Positions 44,477 to 53,241 of a stretch of DNA of 64,000 nucleotides are shown in pieces. Numbering within the stretch: the stretch's first letter is position 1; every line of letters starts with the position of its first letter. Origin of the DNA: CAVQHY01 sp963712465 (GTDB taxonomy: Bacteria; Actinomycetota; Thermoleophilia; Gaiellales; Gaiellaceae); NCBI GenBank assembly GCA_963712465.1, contig CAVQHY010000008.1, forward strand, positions 310,001 through 374,000, read 5' to 3'. The notes below the pieces were generated by a model that did no database searches, was not told the DNA's origin, and was given only the letters and a program-made list of their open reading frames with translations. The position numbers were made by a program, and so were the translations under genes.

Positions 44477-45726
44477 CGCGCGACAGCGGCGGCTGCGAGG
44501 ATCCGCGTCGCGACACTTCGCCAGCTCCAGCGCTCGACCGCGGCCCGGCGCGCTGCCGCGCGGATTGCGGCCCGATCGGCGCCCGCGAGCGAGAGCAGCT
44601 CGGCGAGCCGTGCCTCGAGCTCGGCCGCGTCGCCGCTCGTAAAGCTTGTGAGGTGCCGGACCGTCGCCGGATAGTCCTCCTCGAGGCCCTGGGCGATCTC
44701 GGCCAGTCCCGAGTGCCGCGCAACGACGGGCGGGCAGCCCGCCGCCGCCGCCTCGGCGGCGACCATCCCGAACGCCTCGGGGAAGATCGACGGCACGACT
44801 GCCGCGTCGGCGAGGGCGAGTAGGTGAACGAGGTGACGATGCTCGAGCGGCCCGGTGAAGAGCACGTCCAGCCCCTCGGCCATCCGCTCGAGCTCCTCGC
44901 GGTAGTCGCCGAAGCCGACGACGACCGCCCGCGCGCGCAGCCTGGGAAGCGCGTCGAGCAGGAGCTGGACGCCCTTGTTCTCGATCAGCTTGCCGAAGTA
45001 GACGAGCGTCGGCCGGTCCCCCTCGAGGAACGTTGCGAGTCGCTCGGCGTTCCCCTCGTCGGGAAGCCGTTCGTTCGCGTTCCCCGGGTTGGGCGGATCG
45101 CCACGGGCCTCCTCGACGAGCGCCGCCAGCGCCTCCTCTCGCGGCTGGGGTCGCCAGAGCTCGACGTCGACGCCGGGCGGCACCTCGTGGACGCGCTCGA
45201 CGTGGCCGCAGACCTCGTCGACCACCCGGCGGATGTGGTCCGAGCCGACGATCGTCGCGGCGGCGCCCGCAAGAGCCTCCCGGCCCCACTCGGACAGCTC
45301 GGGGTTCCCGCGCATCGAGTACTCGAGCTCCGACCCGTGCGCCTTGACCACGTACGGCGCCCCCGTCGCCGCGCCCACGGGTCCGCCGAGGAGGACGTGG
45401 TTGACGAAGACGAGGTCGGCCGGGAGCCGGGAGCGCAGCGCGGCCGCGTTGGCCCCGACCCACGCGTCGAGCTCGGCGCGCGAGCACTCCTGTACCCGCT
45501 TCACCTCGTAGCCCTCGTACTCGTCGAGGACGAAAACGGGCAGAAGCCCACCGACGTCCGGACGGACCGTCTCGACCTCGCCGATGTCGTAGCGCTCCGG
45601 GCTGGCCTCCTGCGAGAAGACCGTCACGTCGTGGCCCGCACGGCTCCACTCGCGCGCGAGCTGGCGCGCGTAGATGTTCGAGCCGGTGCCGGCGAGGAGA
45701 TAGCCGTGCCAGACCAGGATCCGCAT
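44473..45726 (-). CDS. GT4-family glycosyltransferase
   Basis: 417 residues with the GT-B fold. N-half: MRILVWHGYLLAGTGSNIYARQLA and VVKAHGSELEYS; C-half: LVYFGKLIENKGVQLLLDAL (donor binding) and the E-x7-E motif SIFPEAFGMVAAEAAAAGCP. Transfers a sugar from a nucleotide donor to a cell-surface acceptor, at the cytoplasmic face. ATG 45726 overlaps the deacetylase stop (TGATG), so it is in one operon with the deacetylase and flanking membrane proteins. Confidence 0.9.
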   Translation of the reverse strand: MRILVWHGYLLAGTGSNIYARQLAREWSRAGHDVTVFSQEASPERYDIGEVETVRPDVGGLLPVFVLDEYEGYEVKRVQECSRAELDAWVGANAAALRSRLPADLVFVNHVLLGGPVGAATGAPYVVKAHGSELEYSMRGNPELSEWGREALAGAAATIVGSDHIRRVVDEVCGHVERVHEVPPGVDVELWRPQPREEALAALVEEARGDPPNPGNANERLPDEGNAERLATFLEGDRPTLVYFGKLIENKGVQLLLDALPRLRARAVVVGFGDYREELERMAEGLDVLFTGPLEHRHLVHLLALADAAVVPSIFPEAFGMVAAEAAAAGCPPVVARHSGLAEIAQGLEEDYPATVRHLTSFTSGDAAELEARLAELLSLAGADRAAIRAAARRAAVERWSWRSVATRILAAAAVAR

Positions 45727-46469
45727 CAGGGCAGCCTGAAGCCGGTCCTCTCGATCATCTCGGGGATCGTGACGAACTCGAATCCCTCGCCCTGCCAGCG
45801 CGTGAGGATCCTGTCGGTCGCCTCGACCGAGTGCCTGCGGTTCCAACCCATCCCCTCGTTGCAGCCGTCGTGCAGGAGGATCACGTCGCCGCCGGCGATC
45901 TGGCGGTTCGCCCTGTCCATGATCTTCTCGGTCGTCACCTTCTTCGACCAGTCCCAGAGGGTCACTGACCAGAGAATCGGCACGTAGCCCTGCTCGTAGA
46001 GGACGCGCAGCGTGCCCGGTCGACGGCGGCCGTAGGGCGGTCGCATCAGCCGGCGCCCGTCGACACGCGCCATCTCGACGCCCGCGGCCTCGATCGCGTC
46101 GGTCGTCAGCCTGAGCTCGCGGCGGATCGCCTCGTCGCTGTGGAACGGCATCGACACGTGCGAGTAGGTGTGGTTCCCGACCGCATGCCCGGCTGCGGCG
46201 ACCTCACGCAGCAGAGCCGGCTCGTCGCGCGCGAACGCGCCGATCGAGAAGAACGTCGCCCTCACGTCGTGCTTTGCGAGCACGTCGAGCAAGGACGGCG
46301 TCCAGGCGGTGTTCGGGCCGTCGTCGTAGGTCAGGGCCATGAGCCTGCCTCGTCCCGGCGTGCCCACGAACGTCGTCCCGAACGCTTGCGGCTTCGGCGC
46401 CTGACCGTTGTAGACGGCCCATCCTCCTGCGGTCGCCACCGTAGCGGCGGCCATCAACCATCCCTTCAT
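45726..46469 (-). CDS. Polysaccharide deacetylase (NodB domain)
   Basis: 247 residues. An N-terminal membrane anchor or signal (MKGWLMAAATVATAGGWAVY), then a CE4 domain with motif 1 TYDDGPN (catalytic Asp and metal Asp), motif 2 HTYSH (metal ligands), motif 3 RPPYGRRR, motif 4 WSVTLWDW and motif 5 ILLHDG. All catalytic residues are present. It probably removes acetyl groups from a wall or capsule glycan outside the membrane. ATG overlaps the upstream gene (ATGA). Confidence 0.92.
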   Translation of the reverse strand: MKGWLMAAATVATAGGWAVYNGQAPKPQAFGTTFVGTPGRGRLMALTYDDGPNTAWTPSLLDVLAKHDVRATFFSIGAFARDEPALLREVAAAGHAVGNHTYSHVSMPFHSDEAIRRELRLTTDAIEAAGVEMARVDGRRLMRPPYGRRRPGTLRVLYEQGYVPILWSVTLWDWSKKVTTEKIMDRANRQIAGGDVILLHDGCNEGMGWNRRHSVEATDRILTRWQGEGFEFVTIPEMIERTGFRLP

Positions 46470-47176
46470 CGGGTTCTCCCCTCGTCGCGGGCTTCCAGCG
46501 GGGTGAGGTCGGGCAGGCCTCCCTCCCAGGCCTCCTCGGGCGCGGGCGGCGGATACGTTCTCGTCACGTCGCGGTCGTCGGCCCCCGCGCGGCGCATATG
46601 CCGGTACCAGTGGTGGTAGAGCGGCGCCGCGAGCACGGTCAGCGCGACGAGCACGGCGAGCCCGGCGAGCATCCAGAGGTGTCGCCGGAGCGGTTCTGCC
46701 CCTCCCCCCGCCCACGCCGCCAGCCCCGCCAGCCCGATCGAAAGCGCGATCCCGACGTAGTAGTCGAGCGGAAAGCGCCAGATCCAGGGCACCTCGAACC
46801 ACCACACGTTGCCCCGTTTGAAGCGCCGCACCGTGTACGCGGGGTTGAGCACGAACCACAGGTAGTCCCAGACGACCGCGAGCGCGAAGTACGTGGCGAA
46901 CGTGCGCAGCTCGCCGGCGAGGGTCCAGTCGACCCCCATGACGAACGGGAGGTGCAGCACGAGCAGCGGAATCACGAACGCGTACACGTGGTAGCCGGTC
47001 AGCGGCCGGTGCCCCATTGCGACGCCGTAGACGCGGCCGACCCGGCCCCGTTTCAGAAACCACGTCGGCAGCCGCTCGCACCAGCCGTAGCCACCCTCGA
47101 TCTCGATCTCGATCGCGCCGAGCCCGAACGCCCAGGCGAAGAGAAGAAGCGTGCGGCCGACCTCGAGCTCGCTCAC
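46466..47176 (-). CDS. Membrane protein, unknown (five to six helices)
   Basis: 236 residues with helices such as TLLLFAWAFGLGAIEIE, YAFVIPLLVLHLPFVMGV and GIALSIGLAGLAAWAGG, and tryptophan/arginine-rich loops (NVWWFEVPWIWRFPLDYY). C-terminal soluble tail about 40 residues. GTG start at 47176. Co-transcribed with the deacetylase. I cannot name the family. Confidence 0.7.
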   Translation of the reverse strand: MSELEVGRTLLLFAWAFGLGAIEIEIEGGYGWCERLPTWFLKRGRVGRVYGVAMGHRPLTGYHVYAFVIPLLVLHLPFVMGVDWTLAGELRTFATYFALAVVWDYLWFVLNPAYTVRRFKRGNVWWFEVPWIWRFPLDYYVGIALSIGLAGLAAWAGGGAEPLRRHLWMLAGLAVLVALTVLAAPLYHHWYRHMRRAGADDRDVTRTYPPPAPEEAWEGGLPDLTPLEARDEGRTR

Positions 47177-47219
47177 TGGACTCCCATCACCCCACCCCCG
47201 CCATGTCGGGCGCGACCCC

Positions 47220-48295
47220 TCACGTCGATCTCCGACGCCCGCCCAGCTCGGCAACCGTGCGATCGACAGTGTCGAGCGCCTCGGCGTTGCCGTCCTGCTC
47301 GTACCCGCCCAGAGCCTCGTGGTGGTCGTCTTCGCGCTCGAGAAAGCGCACGAGGGACGCCTCGTCGAGCGCGGCCGACTCCGTGCCGAAGCCCAGCCGC
47401 TCGAGGTAGCGGGCGTTCATAACCTGCTCGAACTGACCGGCGAGCGGCAGGGCGAGCATCGGCTTGCGCAGGCACACGGCCTCGCTCATCAACGAGAAGC
47501 CCGCCGAGCCGACAACGCCGCGGCAGGTGCGCAGGTCGTCGACGAACCTGTCGTTCGAGAAGGGCCGGTAGCAAAGGGTCCCGTCCTGCTCGTCCTCGGT
47601 GATCCCGTCACGGGCGCCGTAGACGTCGCAGGCAACGCCGCTCGAACGCAGAGCGGCGATCGCCTCCTCGCCGATGCGCCCGTAGACGACGAGATGATCC
47701 CCCCGCTCCGGCCGCGCCTCGAGGATCTCGGTTCGGAGAATGACGGGAACCAGCGTCGTGCGTTGCTTTCTCGTTGCCGGACGGAAGAACGTCGTGATCA
47801 GGTAGTGATCCGCCCGCGGGAGCTTGGCGCCGACGAAGGCGCGGGCGGCGGAGTATTCGCGACGAACGCCGTGCAGGATCTCCCGGTCGTGCTTGCAGCG
47901 ATCGACCATCTGGATGTTGTCGAGGCTCACCACCGGTAACCGATGCGCCTTGGCGAAGAGGTAGGCGAAGCCGTCGAAGTCGGTGACGACGAGGTCCGGC
48001 CTCCACGCATGGGCAATCTGGTTTCCGCGATGCCAGTTCGCCGGCACTTCCACGCAGCCCGCCGCGTACGTTCTTCGAGAGCGTCCGTCCAGGTGTCGAT
48101 GCGACCGTGCTCGAGCGCGAACGAGAGGCCCCAGATCTCCTCCACGTCGGGGAGGTGCTCGCGCAGGTACGGCAGCGCCCGGCCGGAGGCGGCCATCTTC
48201 ACCTCGTGCCCGCGCGCGAGCAGGTGCTCGGCGACCACCCGGGACCGGGTCGCATGGCCGAGCCCCTCCCCGACTGCCCCGTAGAGGATCCGCAC
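47220..48295 (-). pseudogene. MurG-like (MJ1255-type) glycosyltransferase, frameshifted
   Basis: GTG 48295 (TAGAGT, 48303-48308, 7 nt upstream) opens RILYGAVGEGLGHATRSRVVAEHL and runs to TWTDALEERTRRAAWK; the rest (VPANWHRGNQIAHAWRPDLVVTDFDGFAYLF, SLDNIQMVDRCKHD, LITTFF, GSAGFSLMSEAV, FEQVMNARYLERLG) is in another frame. Adding one G in TGGAAGTGCC at about 48040-48050 restores AWKVPANW. About 358 residues when joined. Otherwise intact and family-typical, so an assembly indel is plausible. Confidence 0.82.
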
Positions 48296-48355
48296 CGAAG
48301 TGACTCTAAACCTGGACGCGGGCCGTCGCGGTGCCACACTCACGCGGCGAGCGTG

Positions 48356-49201
48356 TCAGTACCCGGCCGTGATGCAGACGATCCCGGTGATCGCGACGAC
48401 GACGCCGAAGCGCTGGAGCCCGGCGATCCGCTCGCCGAGCACCGCGCGGGCGAGCAGCACGGTCACCACCGGGTAGAGGGAGCTGAGCACGGCGACGAGG
48501 CTGAGCAACCCGCGCGTCGAGGCGTATGCGAAGAGCGCGTTCGCGCCCATGTCGAGCGCACCGATCACCACCACGACTCGCAGGTCGGGCCTGGACAGCC
48601 GGAGCTCCGCACGCCGGCCGAGCGCGACCCCGAGTACGAGCGCCACGAGCACGAGGCGCTGGCTGAACAGCGCCCAGAGAATGCTCCCGTCGCTCGCCGC
48701 ATCGATGAACGTGAGAAAGAGCCCGACTCCGACCGCCCCGATCAGCGCATATCCGACCCCCGCGGCGACGGACGCTCGCCGCGCGATCAGGCTGGACGGC
48801 TCGAGCGACGCAAGCAGCACGCCGACGAACGCGAGCGCGAGCCCCGCCACCTGAGGCGTGGTCGGGCGCTCGCCGCGCGCGAAGCTGACGGCAACCGGGA
48901 TGGCGACCCCGGTCGCCGTGATCGGCGCGACGATCCCCATCGCGCCCACGGCCAGTCCTCGGTACAGGGCGAGGATTCCCACTGCGCCAGCGAGACCCGC
49001 GGCCGCGCCGAAGAGGAGATACCGGGCCGCCGGCGGCGCTCCGCCCGCGGCAGCCGTCACGGCCGCGACGACGATCAGGGTCGCGCCCTGCGAGACCACG
49101 ATCACTGTCACCGCCGGAAGCGTCCTCGACTTCAGCCCGCCGAGGAAGTCCGCCGTCCCGTAGCCGGCGGCCGCCGCGAGAGCCATGAGGGCGGCGAGCA
49201 C
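48356..49201 (-). CDS. EamA-type (DMT) transporter
   Basis: 281 residues, ten helices in two EamA repeats (GYGTADFLGGLKSR at the start of the first; VGYALIGAVGVGLFLTF at the start of the second). Typical drug/metabolite exporters; LYPVVTVLLARAVLGERI is the characteristic end of the second repeat. The substrate cannot be inferred. GTG 49201 or ATG 49186 as start. Divergent from the GT-PHP gene. Confidence 0.9.
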   Translation of the reverse strand: MLAALMALAAAAGYGTADFLGGLKSRTLPAVTVIVVSQGATLIVVAAVTAAAGGAPPAARYLLFGAAAGLAGAVGILALYRGLAVGAMGIVAPITATGVAIPVAVSFARGERPTTPQVAGLALAFVGVLLASLEPSSLIARRASVAAGVGYALIGAVGVGLFLTFIDAASDGSILWALFSQRLVLVALVLGVALGRRAELRLSRPDLRVVVVIGALDMGANALFAYASTRGLLSLVAVLSSLYPVVTVLLARAVLGERIAGLQRFGVVVAITGIVCITAGY

Positions 49202-49260
49202 GCCGCGATTCCTACCACGCTCGTGGACACCCGCCCCCGAAGCGTGCTGGCGCTCGGCCC

Positions 49261-49266
49261 TACAAT
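49261..49266 (+). promoter_or_regulatory. Leaderless -10 box of the GT-PHP gene
   Basis: TACAAT, then 6 nt (CGCCCG), then ATG 49273; no Shine-Dalgarno. Confidence 0.65.
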
Positions 49267-49272
49267 CGCCCG

Positions 49273-51033
49273 ATGAGCCTGCGCGTCTGCATGGTGACGC
49301 CGTTCGCCTGGTCGCAGCCCCATGCGGTCAACGAGCACGTGGCCGGCGCGGCGGAGGACCTGCGCCGCCGGGGGCACGACGTCGTCGTGCTCGCGCCCTC
49401 GAACCGGGCGGCCGATCTCAGCGCCGGCCGCCGCGGCCTCAGACGCCTGCAGCATGACGGCCGTCCCCTCGAGGGCGTCGTGGCGGTGGGCCCGGCGATC
49501 CCCATCGCCCGGGGGAGCCGCCTCGGCGTTCCCGTCGGCTCCCGGGCCAACCTCCAGCTCGCGCTCGCCGCCGACCGGTTCGACGTCGTCCATGGGCACG
49601 ACCCCGGGCTGCCGAGCCTCTCGTACCTCGCACTGCGGGACTCCCGGAGTCTCACCGTCGCGACCTTCCACTCGGCGGATCGCCTCGGCTATCCACCCGG
49701 GCGCAAACAGCGGGAGAAGCTGCTCGCGCGCATCGACGCCCTCACGGCGACGAGCGCCGGCGTCGCCGAGGCCGCTGCGCAGCGCTTCCCCGGCGCGTAC
49801 GAGCTTCTTCCCCTCGGAGTCGACATCGAGCGGTTCGCGCCGGCGCCGCCGGTCCGGCGCGTCGTCGTGGAATGGCGGACCGACGACTCGTTCCGGGGCC
49901 GGGCGGCGCTGCGTGCGCTCAGAGAGATCCCGGACTGGGAGGCGATCGTCCTCCTGACTCGCCCGCTGAGCGCCCGTCCCTACATTCCCCGGGCGCTGCG
50001 CGGGCGCGTCACCGTCCGAACCGCCCCCGACGGCGTCGCCCGGCACGACGCGCTGGCGGGCGCGGCGGGCCTGGTCCCGGCCGAGCGAGGCTCCGGACGC
50101 CTGCGGCTCGAAGCCGCTGCCGCGGGCGTTGCGCTCGTCGATCCGCCGGGCGCCGCGCGCCAGCCCGAACTCGTCGCCGCCGCGCTTCAGCGCCTTGCCG
50201 ACGACGATGCGTGGCGTCGCAGGGCAGGCGCCGAGGCGAGGCGCTCGGCCGAATCGCAGAGCTTCGAGGCGCTTGGGGCCGAGCTCGACCGCATCTACCG
50301 GAAAGTCGTGAGGCGCCGACGCGGCGACGGGCCCGTCGACCCGCTCGCGGACCGGCCGTGGATCGACGTCGACCTCCACATGCACACCGAGCACTCGCAC
50401 GACTGCGCGATCCCGGTCGCCGAGCTCCTCGACTACGCCGAGGCGATCGGTCTCGGGGCGATCGCGATCACCGACCACAACGTCTTCTCGGGCGCACTCG
50501 AGGCGGTGGACCTCGCTCGCGAACGGGGGCTCACGGTGATACCGGGCGAGGAGGTGAAGACGACGAACGGCGAGGTGATCGGGCTCTTCCTCCAGGAGGA
50601 GATCCCGCGGGGGATGACCATGGAGGAAACGGTCGCCGCGATCCGCGAGCAGGGCGGTCTGGTGTACATGCCGCACCCGTTCGACCGGATGCACACGATT
50701 CCGGACGCTCCGACGCTCCACCGCCTGCTGCCCGAGCTCGACGTCTTCGAGGCCTTCAACGCGCGCCTGCTCTTCGAGACGTACAACGACGAGGCGCTGC
50801 GCTTCGCGCGCAAGTACAACCTGACCATGGGCGCGGGCTCCGACGCCCACGTCCTGCAGGGCGTCGGCACGGGCGCCGTCCGCATGCGCGCGTTCGAGAC
50901 GCCCGAGGAGTTCCTGCTCAGCCTCCGCACCGGGGAGATCCTCCGCCGCCCGAAGCCCTACCTCTACGTGCAGGGGCTGAAATGGGTCGCGCAGGCACGG
51001 GAACGGCGGGCCCGGGCCCCGGCCGGCGGGTAG
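49273..51033 (+). CDS. Fusion of GT4-like glycosyltransferase and PHP metal-dependent phosphoesterase domain
   Basis: 586 residues. Residues 1-345: GT-B fold (RVCMVTPFAWSQPHAVNEHVAGAA, DVVHGHDPGLPS, PLGVDIERFAP); the usual E-x7-E is seen only loosely (GSGRLRLEAAAAG). Residues 355-575: PHP domain with DLHMHTEHSHD, ITDHNVFSGA, GEEVKTTNGEVIG, YMPHPFDR and GSDAH, all metal ligands present. The combination suggests a sugar transfer linked with hydrolysis of a phosphate ester, perhaps on an envelope lipid or glycan. Starts the plus-strand run. Confidence 0.87.
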   Translation: MSLRVCMVTPFAWSQPHAVNEHVAGAAEDLRRRGHDVVVLAPSNRAADLSAGRRGLRRLQHDGRPLEGVVAVGPAIPIARGSRLGVPVGSRANLQLALAADRFDVVHGHDPGLPSLSYLALRDSRSLTVATFHSADRLGYPPGRKQREKLLARIDALTATSAGVAEAAAQRFPGAYELLPLGVDIERFAPAPPVRRVVVEWRTDDSFRGRAALRALREIPDWEAIVLLTRPLSARPYIPRALRGRVTVRTAPDGVARHDALAGAAGLVPAERGSGRLRLEAAAAGVALVDPPGAARQPELVAAALQRLADDDAWRRRAGAEARRSAESQSFEALGAELDRIYRKVVRRRRGDGPVDPLADRPWIDVDLHMHTEHSHDCAIPVAELLDYAEAIGLGAIAITDHNVFSGALEAVDLARERGLTVIPGEEVKTTNGEVIGLFLQEEIPRGMTMEETVAAIREQGGLVYMPHPFDRMHTIPDAPTLHRLLPELDVFEAFNARLLFETYNDEALRFARKYNLTMGAGSDAHVLQGVGTGAVRMRAFETPEEFLLSLRTGEILRRPKPYLYVQGLKWVAQARERRARAPAGG

Positions 51034-51069
51034 GAGAGGACCGCGCCGACCGCGAATACCGGAGCACCC

Positions 51070-51651
51070 CTGGCCGCGACCGACGACATCTCTGAGCGCT
51101 ACCTCAAGCGCGCGATCGCCGAGATCAACGAGCTCGGCAACGAGATCGCGAAGGCTGCGGGCCCCGAGCGTCCGATCGTGCTCGGCTCCGGCCACCCCCA
51201 GGCGGAGATCCTCCTGCTCAAGTACGGGCCGCAGGCCGCCGAGCTGCACGAGGGCGTCTCGTTCTTCGGACGTGCCGGTCAGGCCGTGCTCAAGTCGATG
51301 CAGCGGCTTCGGGTCGACCCGACTGCGGTCTACGGAACGAACTGCCTGAAATACGAGGCCGAGGACGAGGAGGAGGCGCGCGGCTTTCTCGTCCGCGAGC
51401 TTCACGTCGTCCAGCCCAAGCTCGTCGTCGTCATGGGGCAAGATGCCCTCCAGTGCCTGAACGCGACCCGCTTCCCGCTCGCGAGCGAGCTCGAGGAGGC
51501 GCCGGGGACGATCCAGCGGTTCACGCCGACGACGGAGGCGCTGGTTACGCCCGATCTGGACGCATCGCTGGACGAGACGGCGGCGAAGAAGGCGTTCTGG
51601 GAGGCGTTCAAAGCGATCGGGCCCTGGTGGTCCGAGCTGCCGCCCTACTAG
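51070..51651 (+). CDS. Uracil-DNA glycosylase-superfamily protein without Fe-S cysteines
   Basis: Residues matching family 4/5 UDGs: GSGHPQAEILLLKYGPQAAELHEG, then VSFFGRAGQAVLKSMQRL, VYGTNCLKYEAED and KLVVVMGQDALQCL. The N-terminal Cys of the usual iron-sulphur site are missing, and the GEAPG acid loop is LKYGP, so uracil cutting is doubtful. The conserved helix ERYLKRAIAEINELGNEIA is coded from 51070 but with no ATG/GTG/TTG in frame after the TAG at 51031; GTG 51178 would lose it. CTG 51070 is the only near-start. Confidence 0.7.
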   Translation: MAATDDISERYLKRAIAEINELGNEIAKAAGPERPIVLGSGHPQAEILLLKYGPQAAELHEGVSFFGRAGQAVLKSMQRLRVDPTAVYGTNCLKYEAEDEEEARGFLVRELHVVQPKLVVVMGQDALQCLNATRFPLASELEEAPGTIQRFTPTTEALVTPDLDASLDETAAKKAFWEAFKAIGPWWSELPPY

Positions 51652-52341
51652 GGCTTCTCGGCGCGCTCGCGGCCTACGACGCGGTCGCCGCCGACCTGCC
51701 GGACCTCTCGCTGTGGTGGGAGGTCGCGCTCGTCTCCTTCGTCCTGATCCCGGCGACGTTCGCGCTCACCTGGCTCCTCCTTCCCGTACGGGAGGCGTTC
51801 ACCTCGAGCCGGCTCGCAGCGGCGGTCGTCGCGACTCGCGGCGGTCACCGCCATCCTCCACGTCGTCGGAGCCGACGTGCCCGCGAACTTCACGAAGTTC
51901 TTCGCCGTCACGCTCGCCGGGTTCTGGTTTCTCCAGTTCTTCGAGTCGGTGACGTGGGTGCTCCTCGTCGCGCTGCTGATCGTTCCCGTGGACATCTACT
52001 CGGTCGCGCGCGGGCCGACCAAGGTGATCGTCGAATCACAGCCGCAGGTCTTCGATGCGCTCTCGATCGCCTTTCCGATCCCCGGCGAGTCGACCTCGGC
52101 CCAGCTCGGCCTGCCGGATGTCCTCTTCTTCGCGCTCTTCCTCGCAGCGTGCGTGCGCTTTGACCTGCGGACCGGCTGGACCTGGGTCGCCATGGCCCTG
52201 TCGTTCGGGCTCACGCTCACGATCGCAGTCGAGTGGGACGTCAGCGGGCTGCCCGCGCTGCCGCTACTCTCGCTCGCATTCGTGCTGGTGAACGCCGACC
52301 TGCTGTGGACCGCGTTTCGCGAGCGCAGGCCCGCGACGTGA
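51627..52341 (+). pseudogene. Membrane protein, frameshifted
   Basis: From GTG 51627 (overlapping the UDG-like end) helices LGLLGALAAYDAVAA and VALVSFVLIPATFALTWLLLP are read; near 51830-51850 the frame changes and continues as AVTAILHVVGADVPANFTKFFAVTLAGFWFLQF, IVPVDIYSVARGPTKVIVE and three more helices to 52341. About 237 residues joined, six to seven helices. The family is not recognised. Both halves have normal coding composition. Confidence 0.7.
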
Positions 52342-52513
52342 TCGAGCCAGGCCAGACGCTCGACGAGCTCCTCCAGGCGACCGGATCCGCCTCCTGCCAC
52401 AGCACGTCTGCTCCTGCGTCAATCTCACCGACGAGCTCGTCGCCGTACGGAGCGGCCGCGCCGAAGCCGTCTGGCGCGTCGCGGCTAGCGGGAGGCGCAC
52501 CTGGCCAGAGGCT
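52340..52513 (+). other. Short region with coding-like fragments, possible gene remnant
   Basis: GTG 52340 overlaps the preceding stop and reads IEPGQTLDELLQATG; after one frame change the next part reads HVCSCVNLTDELVAVRSGRAEAVWRVA, then WPEALGQGF, before running into the antisense of the phosphoesterase gene. It could be the stump of a small protein with a frame break. Low support. Confidence 0.3.
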
Positions 52514-53239
52514 CTAGGCCAGGGATTCGAAGTGCTCGGTCGCCTCCGCGGCGGTCGCCGGCGTCTCGAGAACGCTCGCGACGAACTCGTCCGCGTCCGG
52601 AAAGCCCGTCTCGCGGATCGCCGTTTCAGCCGCCACGACGTCGTACGGTGTCTCGCGCAGCTCGACCTCCGGCCCGAGCAGCGCCCAGAACGCCGCTGCA
52701 CGTCCTTCGTAGGGCATGCCAACGCTTCCCGGGCACACGAGCCGGCGGCCGGCAACCAGACGGTCGTAGCGCACGTGCGTGTGTCCGTGCACGATCACGC
52801 CCTCGACAACGCCGGCAGCGATTCGCGCCACCCGCTCCTCCGGGCTGATCGCGGTCAGGATCTCGTCGTCACGGCGAGGCGAACCGTGGCAGAACAGCAC
52901 GGGCCCGAGCCCCTCGACGTCCAGAGCAACTGTCGACGGCAGCCCGACGAGATACGTGAGCGCCTCCGCAGCGAGCGCGTTCCGCGTCCAGCGAGCCCGG
53001 CGCTCCCAGAGCTCCTCACCCGATGGGGGCTCGAGGATCTCCCGCTCGGTGTTGCCGCGGAGGTAGCGCAGCCGCGGCCCGAGCCCCCGCAGCCGCTCGA
53101 GCGTCTCGACCGGCATCGGGCCCAGGAGAGCGTCGCCGCCGACGACGACCACATCCGCGTCGACAGCCTCGAGCTCGACGAGGACGGCCTCGAGCGCGGG
53201 AAGGCTCCCGTGGATGTCGGGGAGCGCCGCGACGCGCAC
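52514..53239 (-). CDS. Calcineurin-like metallophosphoesterase (YfcE/MJ0936-like)
   Basis: 241 residues, two-metal phosphoesterase: LPDIHGSLPALEAV, VVVGGDALLGP, LRGNTER, LFCHGSPR, and VHGHTHVRY supply the metal ligands. Small single-domain members cleave phosphodiesters or nucleotides; the substrate is unknown. GTG 53239 lies 2 nt after the rlmD stop, so it is co-transcribed with that rRNA methyltransferase gene. Confidence 0.9.
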   Translation of the reverse strand: MRVAALPDIHGSLPALEAVLVELEAVDADVVVVGGDALLGPMPVETLERLRGLGPRLRYLRGNTEREILEPPSGEELWERRARWTRNALAAEALTYLVGLPSTVALDVEGLGPVLFCHGSPRRDDEILTAISPEERVARIAAGVVEGVIVHGHTHVRYDRLVAGRRLVCPGSVGMPYEGRAAAFWALLGPEVELRETPYDVVAAETAIRETGFPDADEFVASVLETPATAAEATEHFESLA

Positions 53240-53241
53240 GC

